From assembly GCA_963696545.1 (NCBI GenBank), contig CAVOKQ010000012.1, positions 62,001-126,000 on the forward strand: a stretch of 64,000 bases of DNA. The letters are read 5' to 3'. The position numbers were made by a program, and so were the translations under genes. Under the pieces are notes generated by a model. It was not told where the DNA came from, did no database searches, and saw only the letters and a program-made list of their open reading frames with translations. Origin of the DNA: RPQJ01 sp963696545. GTDB taxonomy: Bacteria; Pseudomonadota; Gammaproteobacteria; Steroidobacterales; Steroidobacteraceae. Of the stretch, positions 36,616 to 46,843 are shown one piece after another. Within the stretch, counting starts at the first letter, position 1. Each line of letters begins with the position of its first letter.

Positions 36616-37745
36616 GTGGGACCGTTGCGCGGCTTGCGCGTGATCGAACTCGAGGGCCTGGGCCCGGCGCCTTTCTGCGGCATGCTTCTGGCGGACCTCG
36701 GCGCTGACGTCGTCTCGGTCGCGCGGCGCTCATCGCCGGCGCCGCGAACGGCGCAGATCAGCGAGCGTGGCAAGCGTTCGATCGCGCTGAACCTGAAGTC
36801 GCCCGAGGGCGTCGAGGCGATACTGAAGCTCGTTGAGTCAGCGGACGTGCTGATCGAGGGATTCAGGCCGGGCGTGATGGAGCGCCTCGGCCTCGGTCCC
36901 GAGGCATGCCTGGCCCGCAATCCACGGCTCGTTTACGGACGCATGACTGGTTGGGGCCAGACGGGACCGCTCGCCGAGGCGGCCGGGCACGACATCAACT
37001 ACATCTCGTTGTCTGGCGCCCTGCACGCGGTCGGCCGCAAGGGCGAGCCGCCGGTGCCGCCGCTGAATCTCGTGGGCGACTTCGGCGGCGGCGGCATGTT
37101 CCTCGCGTTCGGGCTCGATGTGCGCGGTCTTCGAGGCGCAGCGCTCGGGAGCAGGGCAGGTCGTGGACGCCTCGATGGTCGAGGGCTCTGCGGCGCTGAT
37201 GCACATGATGCACTCGATGAAGGCGCAGGGATTCTGGAAGGACGAGCGCGGCGTGAACCTGCTCGACGGTGCCGCGCACTTCTATGACACGTACGAGACC
37301 GCGGATGGCAAGTACATCTCGGTCGGCGCGATCGAGCCGCAGTTCTATCGGCTGCTGGTCGAGCTCACCGGTGTGGATGCGAAGGAATTCTCGCCGCAGC
37401 TCGACCCGGCGTCATGGCCAGCGCTGAAGCAGCGGCTCGCCGGCGTGATCCGCGGCAAGACCCGCGACGAGTGGTGCTCGATCATGGAGGGCACGGATGC
37501 CTGCGTTGCTCCTGTGCTGTCAATGACCGAAGCGCCACTGACATCCGCACAACCGTGCGCGTGGCTCGTTCATCGAGATCGCTGGAGTATCGCAGGCCGC
37601 GCCGGCGCCCCGGTTCAGCCGTACGGCCGCGCGATTGCCGCAGCCTCCGCGGGCCGCGGGCAGCGACACGGTCGAGGTGCTGCGAGCGGCCGGCTACAGT
37701 GATTCAGCGATCGAGGCGCTGCGCGCCGCCGGCGCGCTGACCTGA
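36616..37745 (+). CDS. Alpha-methylacyl-CoA racemase, CaiB/BaiF family (frameshifts)
   Basis: Epimerises 2-methylacyl-CoA so beta-oxidation can proceed. About 376 residues after correction. Family signatures: FCGMLLADLGADV, RMTGWGQTGP, the catalytic His in AGHDINYISLSGALHA and Asp in GDFGGGGM. The frame breaks at about 37117 (CTC[G]ATG) and again near 37528, where EAPL continues as HPHNRARGSFIE in another frame. Both look like single inserted bases. The start is GTG. Pairs with the preceding dehydrogenase as a two-gene lipid module after aspS. Confidence 0.92.
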
Positions 37746-37771
37746 TCCACCGCGCCCCGGTCGCCCGGGAT

Positions 37772-39202
37772 TCAGCGGAGGCTCAGGTCCGAAGGGCTAT
37801 TCAGCGGCTGTGGCGCCTGCGCGGCCGCCGTGTCCACCCAGCCGCCGCCCAGCGCCTTGTAGAGATCCACGTGCGCCAGCAGTCTTTCGCGCTGGCCCTG
37901 GCTGTAGAGCAGTTCGGCATTGAACAGCGATGTCTCCGCGTCGAGCACCTCGAGGTAGCTCGAGTACCCGCCCTCGTAGCGCTTGCGTGACAGGCGTGCG
38001 TAGTCACGCAGTGCGTCGACCTGGGCTTTCTGCGCCTGGGTGCGCTCGGAGGACTTCTGAGTCGAAATCAGCGCGTCGTCCACGTCGGCGAATGCACGCT
38101 GCACGGTCTTCTCGTAATTCGCGAGCAGCGCCGCCTTGCGTGCGTCCGCCTGCTCGTTCGTGCCGACGACCGCGCCACCCTGGAAGATCGGCCCGGTGAC
38201 CTGCCCGGCGTAGTTCCAGGTATCGGACCCGCTGGAGAACAGGTTGTCGAGGTCGAGGCTCGCCACGCCGAGCAGCCCGGTGAGAGAGATCGACGGGAAG
38301 TACAGCGCCCGCGCTGCGCTGACACGCGCGTTGGCCGCTATCAGCGTCTGCTCGGCGGCGACCACGTCGGGGCGCTGCGTGAGGATATCGGACGGCAGTC
38401 CTTCCGGTACTGCGGGCGTATCGAGCTCCATCAGCGGACGTCCCCGCGGAACCGGTCCCGGGTTGCGTCCGAGCAGCAGCGACACGGCGTTCTCCTGCCG
38501 TGCGATCTGCTGCTGCAGCAACGGCACCGCGGCCGCGGCGACCTCGTATGCCGATCGGGCCTGTGACAGCTCCACTTTCGAGATCACGCCGCCCTTGTAG
38601 CGTTTCTCGAAGACCGTGAGTGCCTGTCGTCGGCTCTCGAGCGTGCGCTGCGAAGTGGTGAGCTGGTCGTCGAGCGACAGCAGCGTGACGTATCCCGACG
38701 CGACCGCGCTCACGAGCGCAAGCACGGTGGCGCGCCTGTCCGCTTCCGACGCAACCCAGTCGGCATTGGCCGCGGCGGTGAGGTTACGAACCTTGCCCCA
38801 CACGTCGATTTCCCAGCCGGCGGTGAGGCCGGCGGCGCTCGCGTTGCGGACCGAGTCATTGCCGCGACCGACCACCTGCTGCGACGGCTGCTCCTGTCCG
38901 CTGCTCGCGGCGTAGCCCAACGCCGGGAACATCGGTGCACGTGTCGTCACCTTGGCTCCGTAGAACTCATCGACGCGGGCGGCCGCGATCCGCAGGTCCT
39001 CGTTGTTCGCCAGCGCCTCGGCCACCAGCTGGTCGAGCACCGGATCGCCGAATCCGGTCCACCAGCGCGTATCGGCGGCGCCAGTCGTCTCGGCCATCGC
39101 AAATCGGAACTGCGAAGGTACGTCGAGGGCCGGCCGCTGGTAAGGCTCGCCGAGGCAGGCGGTCAGCGCGCAGGCGACGGCAATCAACGACAGCCGGCGC
39201 AT
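37772..39202 (-). CDS. RND efflux outer-membrane channel lipoprotein (OprM/NodT)
   Basis: A 476-residue TolC-like channel with a lipobox signal (LTACLG). It has the duplicated helical hairpin repeats of the OEP family (LVAEALANNEDLRIAAARV, EQTLIAANARVSAARALYFP) and the SLTGLLGVASLDLDNLF barrel segment. It should form the outer-membrane duct for the RND pump encoded immediately upstream, 3 bases away. Third gene of the operon. Confidence 0.95.
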   Translation of the reverse strand: MRRLSLIAVACALTACLGEPYQRPALDVPSQFRFAMAETTGAADTRWWTGFGDPVLDQLVAEALANNEDLRIAAARVDEFYGAKVTTRAPMFPALGYAASSGQEQPSQQVVGRGNDSVRNASAAGLTAGWEIDVWGKVRNLTAAANADWVASEADRRATVLALVSAVASGYVTLLSLDDQLTTSQRTLESRRQALTVFEKRYKGGVISKVELSQARSAYEVAAAAVPLLQQQIARQENAVSLLLGRNPGPVPRGRPLMELDTPAVPEGLPSDILTQRPDVVAAEQTLIAANARVSAARALYFPSISLTGLLGVASLDLDNLFSSGSDTWNYAGQVTGPIFQGGAVVGTNEQADARKAALLANYEKTVQRAFADVDDALISTQKSSERTQAQKAQVDALRDYARLSRKRYEGGYSSYLEVLDAETSLFNAELLYSQGQRERLLAHVDLYKALGGGWVDTAAAQAPQPLNSPSDLSLR

Positions 39203-39205
39203 GGC

Positions 39206-42200
39206 TCAATGTCCTCCCTTGTCGGCTGCTGCGACTTCGCCAGTGGTTGCTGGCGTGGTAGACGGGGGCTCCGCAGGGGTCTTCGGCGGGAAGAACCGCT
39301 CGCTCAACTGGCTGATCAGCACGTAGAACAGTGGGACGAAAAACAGTGCGAGCGTCGTGGCGCCGACCATGCCGCCAATCACGCCCGTGCCGATCGAATG
39401 ACGCGAAGCGGAGCCGGCGCCTGCCGCGATCGCGAGCGGGATCGCACCCGCGGTGAATGCCAGCGACGTCATCACGATCGGTCGCAGCCGCATCTTCGCG
39501 CCCTCGACGGCGGAATCGACGATGGACCGGCCGTTCTGTCGCTCGAGCATTGCGAACTCGACGATCAGGATGGCGTTCTTCGCCGAGAGGCCGATCAGCG
39601 TCACGAGGCCGATCTGGAAATAGACGTCGTTCTCCATGCCGCGCAGCCACACGGCGAGCAACGCACCGAGCACTCCGAATGGCACGGCCGTGATGACGCT
39701 TCCTGGCAGTGACCACGACTCGTACTGTGCGGCGAGGATCAGGAACACCATGATCAAGCCAAATACGAACACGAGTGCGGAGGCGCCGCCCGACTGCTTT
39801 TCCTCATACGCCTGGCCGGACCACGCGATTGCATAGCCCTCGGGCAGTTCGGCTGCGAGTTGCTCCATCGTGGCGATGGCCTGCCCGGAGCTGTAGCCGG
39901 GGGCCGGACCGCCACTGATCTTTGCGGCGGGGAAGCCGTTGAAGCGCGGGATCAGGTCCGGGCCCTTGGTGAAGCGTGCGGTCGTGACCGCGTCCAGCGG
40001 CACCATCTGGCCCGAGACGCCACGGACGTAGATGCCGCGCAGGTCCTCCGGGCTGTTGCGGAACTCGGGCTCGGCCTGCAGCACGACCTGCCACACGCGT
40101 CCGTACTTGTTGTACTGGCTGACGTACAGCGAGCCGAACAGCGACTGCAACGCGCCGTAGACGTCGGCGATCGGGGCGCCGATCGTTTCGGCCTTCTCTC
40201 GATCGACCTTGACGCTGAGCTGCCGCGAGGCCGGGTTGAACGTCGAATTGACGCCGGCGACCGTGGTCTGCTGCTTCGCGGCGGCCAGCACCTGCTGCAC
40301 CGCCTGCGCAAGCCGCGCCGGCTCGCCGCCAGTAAGGTCCTGCACCCACAGCTCGAAGCCGCCCTGTGTGCCGAGGCCCGGGATCGGCGGAGGGTTGATC
40401 GGGATGACCACGGCATCCTGGATCGTGGCGAGCCGGGGTGCGAGGGTGGCAATCATCCCGTCGACCGACTGTTCCTTGCCCTTGCGCTCGTCGAAGTCCT
40501 TCAGGCTCACGAAGACCGTGGCGGCATTCGTCTTGTACTGGCCATCGAGCAGGCTGTACCCCGACAGGACCGAGGCAAATTTCGCGGCTGGGTGCTGCAG
40601 CACGATCCCGGCGATCTTCTGCCCGACGGCGTCGGAGCGATCGAGGCTCGCGGAGTCCGGCAGGATGGCCGCGATGTACATGAATCCCTGGTCCTCAGGC
40701 GGCACGAAGCTGCCCGGTATCGTCTTGAAGAGCCCCAGGATCGCGACGATGAATGCGACGAACACGGCGAGCGCCAGCGCTGCCCGCTTCAGCACCCAGG
40801 TCACACCATTGCTGTAGCTCTCGGTCAGGCGGTCGAACCACTGGTTGAACTTCTGCAGGACCTTTGGCGGCGGTCCATGCGACCCGTCGAGCAACAATGC
40901 CGCGAGCGCCGGCGTGAGTGTGAGCGCGACGAAGCCCGAGATGATCACGGAGACGACCACCGTGATCGAGAACTGCTTGTAGAGAACGCCCGTGGTGCCG
41001 CCGAGGAACGCCGTCGGCACGAACACCGCAGCGAGCACCAGCACGATCGCGACCACCGGCCCCGAGACCTCGCGCATTGCTGCGAAGGCCGCGTCGCGTG
41101 CCGAGAGGCCCTTCGTCTTCATGTTCGCCTCGACGGCCTCGATCACCACGATCGCGTCGTCCACGACGATGCCGATCGCGAGCACCATGCCGAACAGCGT
41201 CAGCAGGTTGATCGAGAAGCCGAGCATCGTCATGCCGACGAACGTGCCGACGATCGAGACGACGACCGCGAGGGTCGGAATCAGCGTTGCGCGCAGGTTC
41301 TGCAGGAAGATGTATACGACCAGCACGACGAGCACCACGGCTTCGAGCAGCGTGTGCACGACCTCCTCGATCGAGGCGGTCACGAACTTGGTCGTGTCGA
41401 GCGAGACTTCGTAATCGATGCCGTCCGGGAACCCGGCCTTCAGGTGCTCGAGCGTCTTGCGCACGCCGTCGACGACCTGCAGCGCATTCGACCCGGGCTG
41501 CTGGTAGACGGCGATGAACACCGCCGGCTTGCCGTTCAGGCTCGGGCGCATCATGTAGCTCTGCAGCCCTTCTTCGGCACGTCCGACGTCGCCGAGCCGC
41601 ACGATCGCGGCGCCCGCCGGGTCGGTGCGCAGGATGATGTTCTCGAACTGCGCGGGCTCGTTGAAGCGACCCTCGGTCACCACCGGCACGGTGATCTCGA
41701 CGGGCTGCGACGTCGGTGACTGGCCGATCGAACCCGCACTGAACTGCTGGTTCTGTTTCGCGATCGCCGCCTGGACGTCGGTCGGCGTGATGCCGCGCGA
41801 GGCCATGCGGTCCGGCCGCAACCAGATCCGCATTGCGTTGTCTGTGGCACCGAATAGGGATGCCTGGTTTGCGCCCGGCACACGCTTGACCGCGTCGAGC
41901 ACGTAGAGGTTCGCGTAGTTCGCGACGTAGTTGACGTCGTAGCGGCCGTCGGGTGCGTAGACCGCGAGCAGCATCATGATGCTCGACGAGCGCTTCTCGA
42001 CCCTCACGCCGGTCTTCTGCACGATGTCGGGCAGCTTGGGCAGTGCGATGTTGACGCGGTTCTGCACCTGCACCTGCGCCGTGTCCGGGTCGGTGCCGAT
42101 CTGGAAGTAGACCGTGAGCGTCATCTGCCCGGTCGACGAACTCGTCGACTGCATGTAGAGCATGTTGTCCGCGCCGTTTACCTGCGCCTCGATCGGCGCG

Positions 42201-42388
42201 GCGACGGCCTGCGCGACCGTTTCCGCATCCGCGCCCGGGAAGCTCGCGGACACGGTCACCTGCGGCGGGGCGATCGGCGGGTACTGCTCGATCGGCAGCC
42301 CGACCAGTGCGGCCAGCCCCGCGAGCGTGACGACGATCGACAGCACGCTCGCGAAGATCGGGCGGCGGATGCAGAAGTCCGAGATCAC
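39206..42388 (-). CDS. RND multidrug efflux transporter, AcrB/MexB (HAE1) type
   Basis: A 1060-residue inner-membrane proton/drug antiporter. It starts MISDFCIRRPIFASVLSIVV, typical of the first helix. It contains the transmembrane proton-relay segment GIVVDDAIVVIEAVEANM with paired Asp, and the second-half motif GLSAKNAILIVEFA. Two large periplasmic domains follow the first and seventh helices. Substrates probably include hydrophobic antibiotics and dyes, but cannot be specified. It lies between the fusion protein and channel genes. Confidence 0.96.
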   Translation of the reverse strand: MISDFCIRRPIFASVLSIVVTLAGLAALVGLPIEQYPPIAPPQVTVSASFPGADAETVAQAVAAPIEAQVNGADNMLYMQSTSSSTGQMTLTVYFQIGTDPDTAQVQVQNRVNIALPKLPDIVQKTGVRVEKRSSSIMMLLAVYAPDGRYDVNYVANYANLYVLDAVKRVPGANQASLFGATDNAMRIWLRPDRMASRGITPTDVQAAIAKQNQQFSAGSIGQSPTSQPVEITVPVVTEGRFNEPAQFENIILRTDPAGAAIVRLGDVGRAEEGLQSYMMRPSLNGKPAVFIAVYQQPGSNALQVVDGVRKTLEHLKAGFPDGIDYEVSLDTTKFVTASIEEVVHTLLEAVVLVVLVVYIFLQNLRATLIPTLAVVVSIVGTFVGMTMLGFSINLLTLFGMVLAIGIVVDDAIVVIEAVEANMKTKGLSARDAAFAAMREVSGPVVAIVLVLAAVFVPTAFLGGTTGVLYKQFSITVVVSVIISGFVALTLTPALAALLLDGSHGPPPKVLQKFNQWFDRLTESYSNGVTWVLKRAALALAVFVAFIVAILGLFKTIPGSFVPPEDQGFMYIAAILPDSASLDRSDAVGQKIAGIVLQHPAAKFASVLSGYSLLDGQYKTNAATVFVSLKDFDERKGKEQSVDGMIATLAPRLATIQDAVVIPINPPPIPGLGTQGGFELWVQDLTGGEPARLAQAVQQVLAAAKQQTTVAGVNSTFNPASRQLSVKVDREKAETIGAPIADVYGALQSLFGSLYVSQYNKYGRVWQVVLQAEPEFRNSPEDLRGIYVRGVSGQMVPLDAVTTARFTKGPDLIPRFNGFPAAKISGGPAPGYSSGQAIATMEQLAAELPEGYAIAWSGQAYEEKQSGGASALVFVFGLIMVFLILAAQYESWSLPGSVITAVPFGVLGALLAVWLRGMENDVYFQIGLVTLIGLSAKNAILIVEFAMLERQNGRSIVDSAVEGAKMRLRPIVMTSLAFTAGAIPLAIAAGAGSASRHSIGTGVIGGMVGATTLALFFVPLFYVLISQLSERFFPPKTPAEPPSTTPATTGEVAAADKGGH

Positions 42389-42406
42389 GGTGGCAGGCGC
42401 TCCGTG

Positions 42407-43570
42407 TCAGCGCTGCGTCGGGGCGGCGGCAGTTGCCGGTGCGCCGGCTGCCTCGGGCTCGACGGGCTTGACCGTGACCCCGGGAGCAAGCTTGATCCCG
42501 CCGTCCACGACGATCCGCTCGCCCGCCTGCAGGCCTTCGGCGATGATCCAGCGATCGTTGATCAACTGGCCAACTGAGACCGGGCGGAACTGCGCCTTCG
42601 ATTCAGCGTCCACGACCCAGACGAAGTTGCCTTGCGGACCTTGCATGACCGCACGCTGCGGCACCACGAGCGCGTCGATCCAGGTGGCGCCGGCGAGCAG
42701 CACGCGGACGAATTGCCCAGGCCGCAGTGCGCCCGCCTTGTTCGGCAGCTCGGCACGGACCAGGAACGTGCCGGTTTCCTTGCTGTACGAGGCATCGCCG
42801 AAGGTCACGTGGCCCGGTGCGGGCACGACCGTGCCGTCGCCCAGCACGATCTTCACCGTGTACTTGCCGTCCACTGGACGGCGCAGCTTCTTCTCGGAAA
42901 CGAGCCGCGTGTATCGCAGCTGCTCGTTCTCGGAGACGCTGAAGTTGACGCGAATCGGGTCGAGTGCGGATACGTAGGTGAGCAGGCTGTCCGGACCCGG
43001 CGCGATGAAGCTGCCCGGCTGCTTGCGCGCAAAGCTCGTGACGCCGGTGAGCGGCGCGCGGATCGTCGTGTAGCTCAGGTTGATCTCCGCCTGCTGCACC
43101 CGGGAGCGCGCTCCCTCGACCGCTGCGACGGCAGCGTCGCGCGAGCCCTGCGCATCGTCGAGGTCTTTCTGGCTCAGTGCATCCTCGGCGGCCAGTGGAC
43201 CAACGCGCTTCAGGTTCGCGCTGGCCGTGGCAAGCCGCGCCTGTTGCGCCGCGAGCTCGGCACGCGCCGCCGCAAGCGAAGCTTCGAACGGCTTGCGGTC
43301 CATCTGGAACAGCACTGCGCCCTTCTGCACGACGCTGCCTTCGTCGTAGGCGATCGATTCGAGGAAGCCCTCGACTCGTGCACGGATCTCGACTTCCTGC
43401 GAGCTCTCCGTTTCGCCGACGAACTCAACTTCGTTCGGTACGTCGGTCGCAGTCACGGTCATTACGACCGCGGGGACGACCTGCGCCTTCGGCGCCGCGG
43501 CCGGCTTGTCGCGACCGCAGCCAGCCAGGGCGAGTCCGCAAAGAACGATCAACACGAATTTAGATGCCAT
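42407..43570 (-). CDS. RND efflux periplasmic adaptor (membrane fusion protein)
   Basis: A 387-residue adaptor lipoprotein, signal and lipobox LALAGCGRD. It has the barrel-lipoyl-hairpin order of the AcrA family: VEIRARVEGFLESIAYDEGSVV and INLSYTTIRAPLTGVTSF for the lipoyl halves, with a coiled-coil hairpin between, and a C-terminal membrane-proximal part. First gene of the pump operon. A good promoter (TTGATG-16-TATACT) lies just upstream. No adjacent TetR regulator is present. Confidence 0.95.
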   Translation of the reverse strand: MASKFVLIVLCGLALAGCGRDKPAAAPKAQVVPAVVMTVTATDVPNEVEFVGETESSQEVEIRARVEGFLESIAYDEGSVVQKGAVLFQMDRKPFEASLAAARAELAAQQARLATASANLKRVGPLAAEDALSQKDLDDAQGSRDAAVAAVEGARSRVQQAEINLSYTTIRAPLTGVTSFARKQPGSFIAPGPDSLLTYVSALDPIRVNFSVSENEQLRYTRLVSEKKLRRPVDGKYTVKIVLGDGTVVPAPGHVTFGDASYSKETGTFLVRAELPNKAGALRPGQFVRVLLAGATWIDALVVPQRAVMQGPQGNFVWVVDAESKAQFRPVSVGQLINDRWIIAEGLQAGERIVVDGGIKLAPGVTVKPVEPEAAGAPATAAAPTQR

Positions 43571-43624
43571 TCTCCGGTCTTCCGCTGCGGGCCGAATGAC
43601 GGGCGGGCGCCCGCGACAGGCCGG

Positions 43625-43652
43625 AGTATAGCCGGACAATGCGGGCCATCAA
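43625..43652 (-). promoter_or_regulatory. Sigma-70-type promoter of the RND operon
   Basis: On the minus strand TTGATG (plus 43647-43652) and TATACT (plus 43625-43630) are 16 bases apart, close to the housekeeping consensus. The predicted start near 43618 leaves a leader of about 50 bases. The -35 box overlaps the mutS stop codon, so mutS and the pump can be transcribed separately. Confidence 0.6.
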
Positions 43653-46246
43653 CGACGGCCGTCGAGCGTTTCCTTTAGCCGGAACAGCGCGACCAGCGCG
43701 TCGCGCGGGCTCAGTCCTTCCGGGTCGAGCGTTCGCAACTCGGACAGCGTCGCGGCCTCCGCCGGATCAACCGGCGGCGGCAAGTCGAGTTCCTGTTGCG
43801 GAGCCGCCGGTCGCGCAGAGTGGTCGCGCCGCTCGAGTTCATTGAGATAGCGTCGCGCCTCGCCGACGACGGACTTCGGGACACCCGCTAGCCGAGCTAC
43901 CTGCAGTCCGTAACTCTGGTTCGCCGGACCTTCCTTGACTGCATGCAGGAAAACCAGCGAGTCGCCGTGCTCGGTCGCGTCCAGATGCACGTTCGCGCAG
44001 GCCGGCAACTCGTCCGCGAGTGCGGTGAGCTCGAAGTAGTGCGTTGCAAACAACGTATAGGCGCCGACTTCGCGGCCGATGTGCCGCGCGCACGCCCACG
44101 CGAGCGACAGCCCGTCGTACGTGCTGGTGCCGCGGCCGATTTCATCCATCAGCACCAGGCTGTCCCTGGTGGTGTTGTTCAGGATGTTCGCGGCTTCGGT
44201 CATCTCGACCATGAAAGTCGAGCGCCCGCCCGCGAGGTCGTCGGCTGCGCCAATGCGCGTGAAGATTCGATCCACTGGCCCGATCGTCGCGGACTCCGCG
44301 GGGACATAGCTGCCAATCCCCGCGAGAATCACGATCAACGCGGACTGGCGCATGTAGGTGGACTTGCCGCCCATGTTCGGCCCGGTGACGATCAGCATGC
44401 GCCGGCCTTCGTGCAGCGCGAGATCGTTCGGCACGAACGGGCCGTCGATGTGCTGCTCGACGACCAGGTGGCGCCCGCCGCGGATGTCGATCCGCGACTC
44501 GTCGCAGAGTTGCGGCTTGACCAGCCTGAGCGCGAGGGCGCGTTCGGCGAGATTCGCGAGCACGTCGAGTGCCGCGAGCGCAGCGGCCGATGCCTGCAGC
44601 GCCGGCAGCCGCTCGATCAGCCGATCCAGCAGGGCTTCGTAGAGCTCGCGCTCGCGCGCCAGCGCCCGGTCGCGCGCGCCGAGCACGCGGTCCTCGAACG
44701 TCTTCAGCTCGTTCGTGATGTAGCGCTCGGCGTTCTTGACCGTCTGCCGCCTGACCCAGTCCGCCGGGACCTGGTCGGCCTGGCTGCGGCTCACCTCGAT
44801 GTAGTAGCCCTGCACGCGGTTGTAGCCGAAGCGCAGGTTCGCGAAACCCGTGCGCTCGCGCTCGCGGGCCTCGAGCTCGAGCAGCGCTTCATCGCTGTGC
44901 TCGCTGATGCGGCGCAGTTCGTCGAGGTCGGCGTCGTGCCCGGCGGCGATCACGCCGCCTTCGCGCAGCAGCGCGGGCGGAGTGGGAACCACGGCTGACG
45001 TGAGCAGCGCATGGACGTCCGGGTGCGCGCCGGCGGCCTGCGCGAGTTGCACGAGCAGCGGTGAATCGATGCCCTGCAGCATCTGCTGCAGCTCGGGCAG
45101 GCAGCCGAGCGCATCGCGCAATCCGGCAAGATCGCGGGGGCGGGCGGAGCGCAGCGCGACACGAGCCATGATGCGCTCGACGTCGCCGACGCGTCGCAGC
45201 AGCGCGTGAACGGCCACGTGCAGTCCGGTGTCGAGGAAGGCCTCGATTCCCTGCAGCCGGTGCTCGCGCGGCGAGCGCGTGCGCAGCGGACGCTGCACCC
45301 AGCGGCGCAGTTCGCGGCCGCCCATCGCCGTCGCGGTGTGATCGAGCACGCCCACCAGCGTGCTTTCGGTGCGGCCGGAGAGGCTGCTGTCGAGCTCGAG
45401 ATTGCGGCGTGTCGCGGCATCGAGCAGCAGTGCCTCGTCGCGCTCCTCGCAGCGGATGCCGCGCAGGTGGGGCAGGGCGGACTTCTGTGTGTCGCGAACG
45501 TAGTTCAGCAGGCAGCCAGCTGCACCAACCGCGAGGGGACGGTCGCTGAGCCCGAAGCCCGCGAGATCACGAGTGCCGAACTGCTCGCAGAGCTGGCGCT
45601 CGGCGCTTGCGGCTTCGAAATGCCACGGCGGTCGCTGTCGTACGCAGGTTGCGAGGCCGGGCGGCACGCGCGTAGTGGCGTCTTCGGACACCAGCAGCTC
45701 CGCCGGCCGCAGGCGTTCGAGTTCCGCCGCGAGCGCTTCGGCGCCGGTGGCCTCGAGTGCGTGGAAGCGTCCGCTCGACAGTTCGAGCCACGCGAGTCCG
45801 AAGCGTTCGGCCGACGCGGACAGCGCGACCAGCAGCGTTGCCTGCCGATCCTCGAGCAGTGCGTCATCGGTGACCGTGCCCGGCGTAACGACGCGCACGA
45901 CCTGGCGCTCGACCGGGCCCTTGGCCTTCGCCGGATCGCCGATCTGCTCGCAGATGGCGACCGACTCGCCGCGCCGCACGGCGCGCGCGAGGTACGTATC
46001 CAGCGTCTGCACCGGCACGCCCGCCATCGGGATCGGCTCGCCGCCCGACGTGCCGCGGGCAGTCAGCGTGATGTCGAGCACGCGTGCGGCCCGGCGCGCG
46101 TCCTCGAAGAAGAGCTCGTAGAAATCGCCCATCCGGTAGAAAAGCAGCACGTCGGGGTACTGCGCCTTGATGCGCAGGTACTGCTGCATCACCGGGGTAT
46201 GGCCGGCGAACCCGTCCAATGCGGCCGCCGAACTAGCTTTTTCCAT
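43649..46246 (-). CDS. mutS: DNA mismatch repair protein MutS
   Basis: Recognises mismatches and small loops and starts repair with MutL. The 865-residue product carries the mismatch-binding FYRMGDFYELF, whose Phe stacks on the mismatch and Glu contacts it, and the ATPase motifs TGPNMGGKSTYMRQ (Walker A), SLVLMDEIGRGTSTYDG (Walker B) and ATHYFEL. The C-terminal helices follow. The ATG at 46246 begins MEKASS; a TTG nine bases upstream is possible. The frame is intact. Confidence 0.97.
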   Translation of the reverse strand: MEKASSAAALDGFAGHTPVMQQYLRIKAQYPDVLLFYRMGDFYELFFEDARRAARVLDITLTARGTSGGEPIPMAGVPVQTLDTYLARAVRRGESVAICEQIGDPAKAKGPVERQVVRVVTPGTVTDDALLEDRQATLLVALSASAERFGLAWLELSSGRFHALEATGAEALAAELERLRPAELLVSEDATTRVPPGLATCVRQRPPWHFEAASAERQLCEQFGTRDLAGFGLSDRPLAVGAAGCLLNYVRDTQKSALPHLRGIRCEERDEALLLDAATRRNLELDSSLSGRTESTLVGVLDHTATAMGGRELRRWVQRPLRTRSPREHRLQGIEAFLDTGLHVAVHALLRRVGDVERIMARVALRSARPRDLAGLRDALGCLPELQQMLQGIDSPLLVQLAQAAGAHPDVHALLTSAVVPTPPALLREGGVIAAGHDADLDELRRISEHSDEALLELEARERERTGFANLRFGYNRVQGYYIEVSRSQADQVPADWVRRQTVKNAERYITNELKTFEDRVLGARDRALARERELYEALLDRLIERLPALQASAAALAALDVLANLAERALALRLVKPQLCDESRIDIRGGRHLVVEQHIDGPFVPNDLALHEGRRMLIVTGPNMGGKSTYMRQSALIVILAGIGSYVPAESATIGPVDRIFTRIGAADDLAGGRSTFMVEMTEAANILNNTTRDSLVLMDEIGRGTSTYDGLSLAWACARHIGREVGAYTLFATHYFELTALADELPACANVHLDATEHGDSLVFLHAVKEGPANQSYGLQVARLAGVPKSVVGEARRYLNELERRDHSARPAAPQQELDLPPPVDPAEAATLSELRTLDPEGLSPRDALVALFRLKETLDGRR

Positions 46247-46369
46247 GGTGTCCAAACGCCTGTGGGCCGGTTACCGAAAGGGCGGCACATGGCGCGTGCC
46301 CCGCGGCTTCGAGCCAGGATTGTCGCATTTTGCGGCTTCGTGCGGAGTTCAGGCGGGCTACTGCTGCGG

Positions 46370-46726
46370 TCAGCGAGGCGGCTGGCCCGGTCGCATAGCG
46401 ACGACTTCGACCTCCATTCGTGCGATGCTTTCGAGGTGTCGCTGGCGCTGCCGGATGGGCCACCAATCGTAAAGAAAGATCTCCACCGGTCGCCACAGCG
46501 CCACCCAGCCGATGATCAGCAGTCCTTCGGCCACGACCCCGTGGCCCGTGCCTTGCGCAAGCGCGCGCCGCAGCCATAGGCAGGAGAACTGGAACGCGAG
46601 TCCGACGCCGGGTCCAGGGTGCGGCCATTCGAACAGCTGCCGCAGTTCCCGCAGTCGCAGTTCGACGAGCCACACCCCGGACACATTGCGGTAGGCGGAC
46701 CGGCCTCGTGACGCGAACAGTCCCAT
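46370..46726 (-). CDS. Hypothetical protein with one membrane segment
   Basis: A 118-residue protein with a basic N-terminus, a hydrophobic stretch in the middle (VVAEGLLIIGWVALW), then PVEIFLYDWWPIRQRQRHLE. The last motif appears in uncharacterised bacterial proteins that I cannot name with certainty. It probably sits at the inner membrane. It starts with ATG at 46726 and lies upstream of mutS in the same direction. Confidence 0.62.
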   Translation of the reverse strand: MGLFASRGRSAYRNVSGVWLVELRLRELRQLFEWPHPGPGVGLAFQFSCLWLRRALAQGTGHGVVAEGLLIIGWVALWRPVEIFLYDWWPIRQRQRHLESIARMEVEVVAMRPGQPPR

Positions 46727-46843
46727 CGGCCCAGTATACGTCTGGGCGTCCGGTGCTCTGGCACCTTGCCTCACGCGGGCGTGTTCCCGCTCAGTCGGCC
46801 CTTGGCGGCGAAGAGGCTGTACGCAGGCCAGCCGCCACCGCCG

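Noticed and set aside
39860..41719. 619-codon plus-strand frame opposite the RND transporter
   Set aside because: Antisense to a well-conserved AcrB-type gene; the translated product is low complexity with no recognisable motif.
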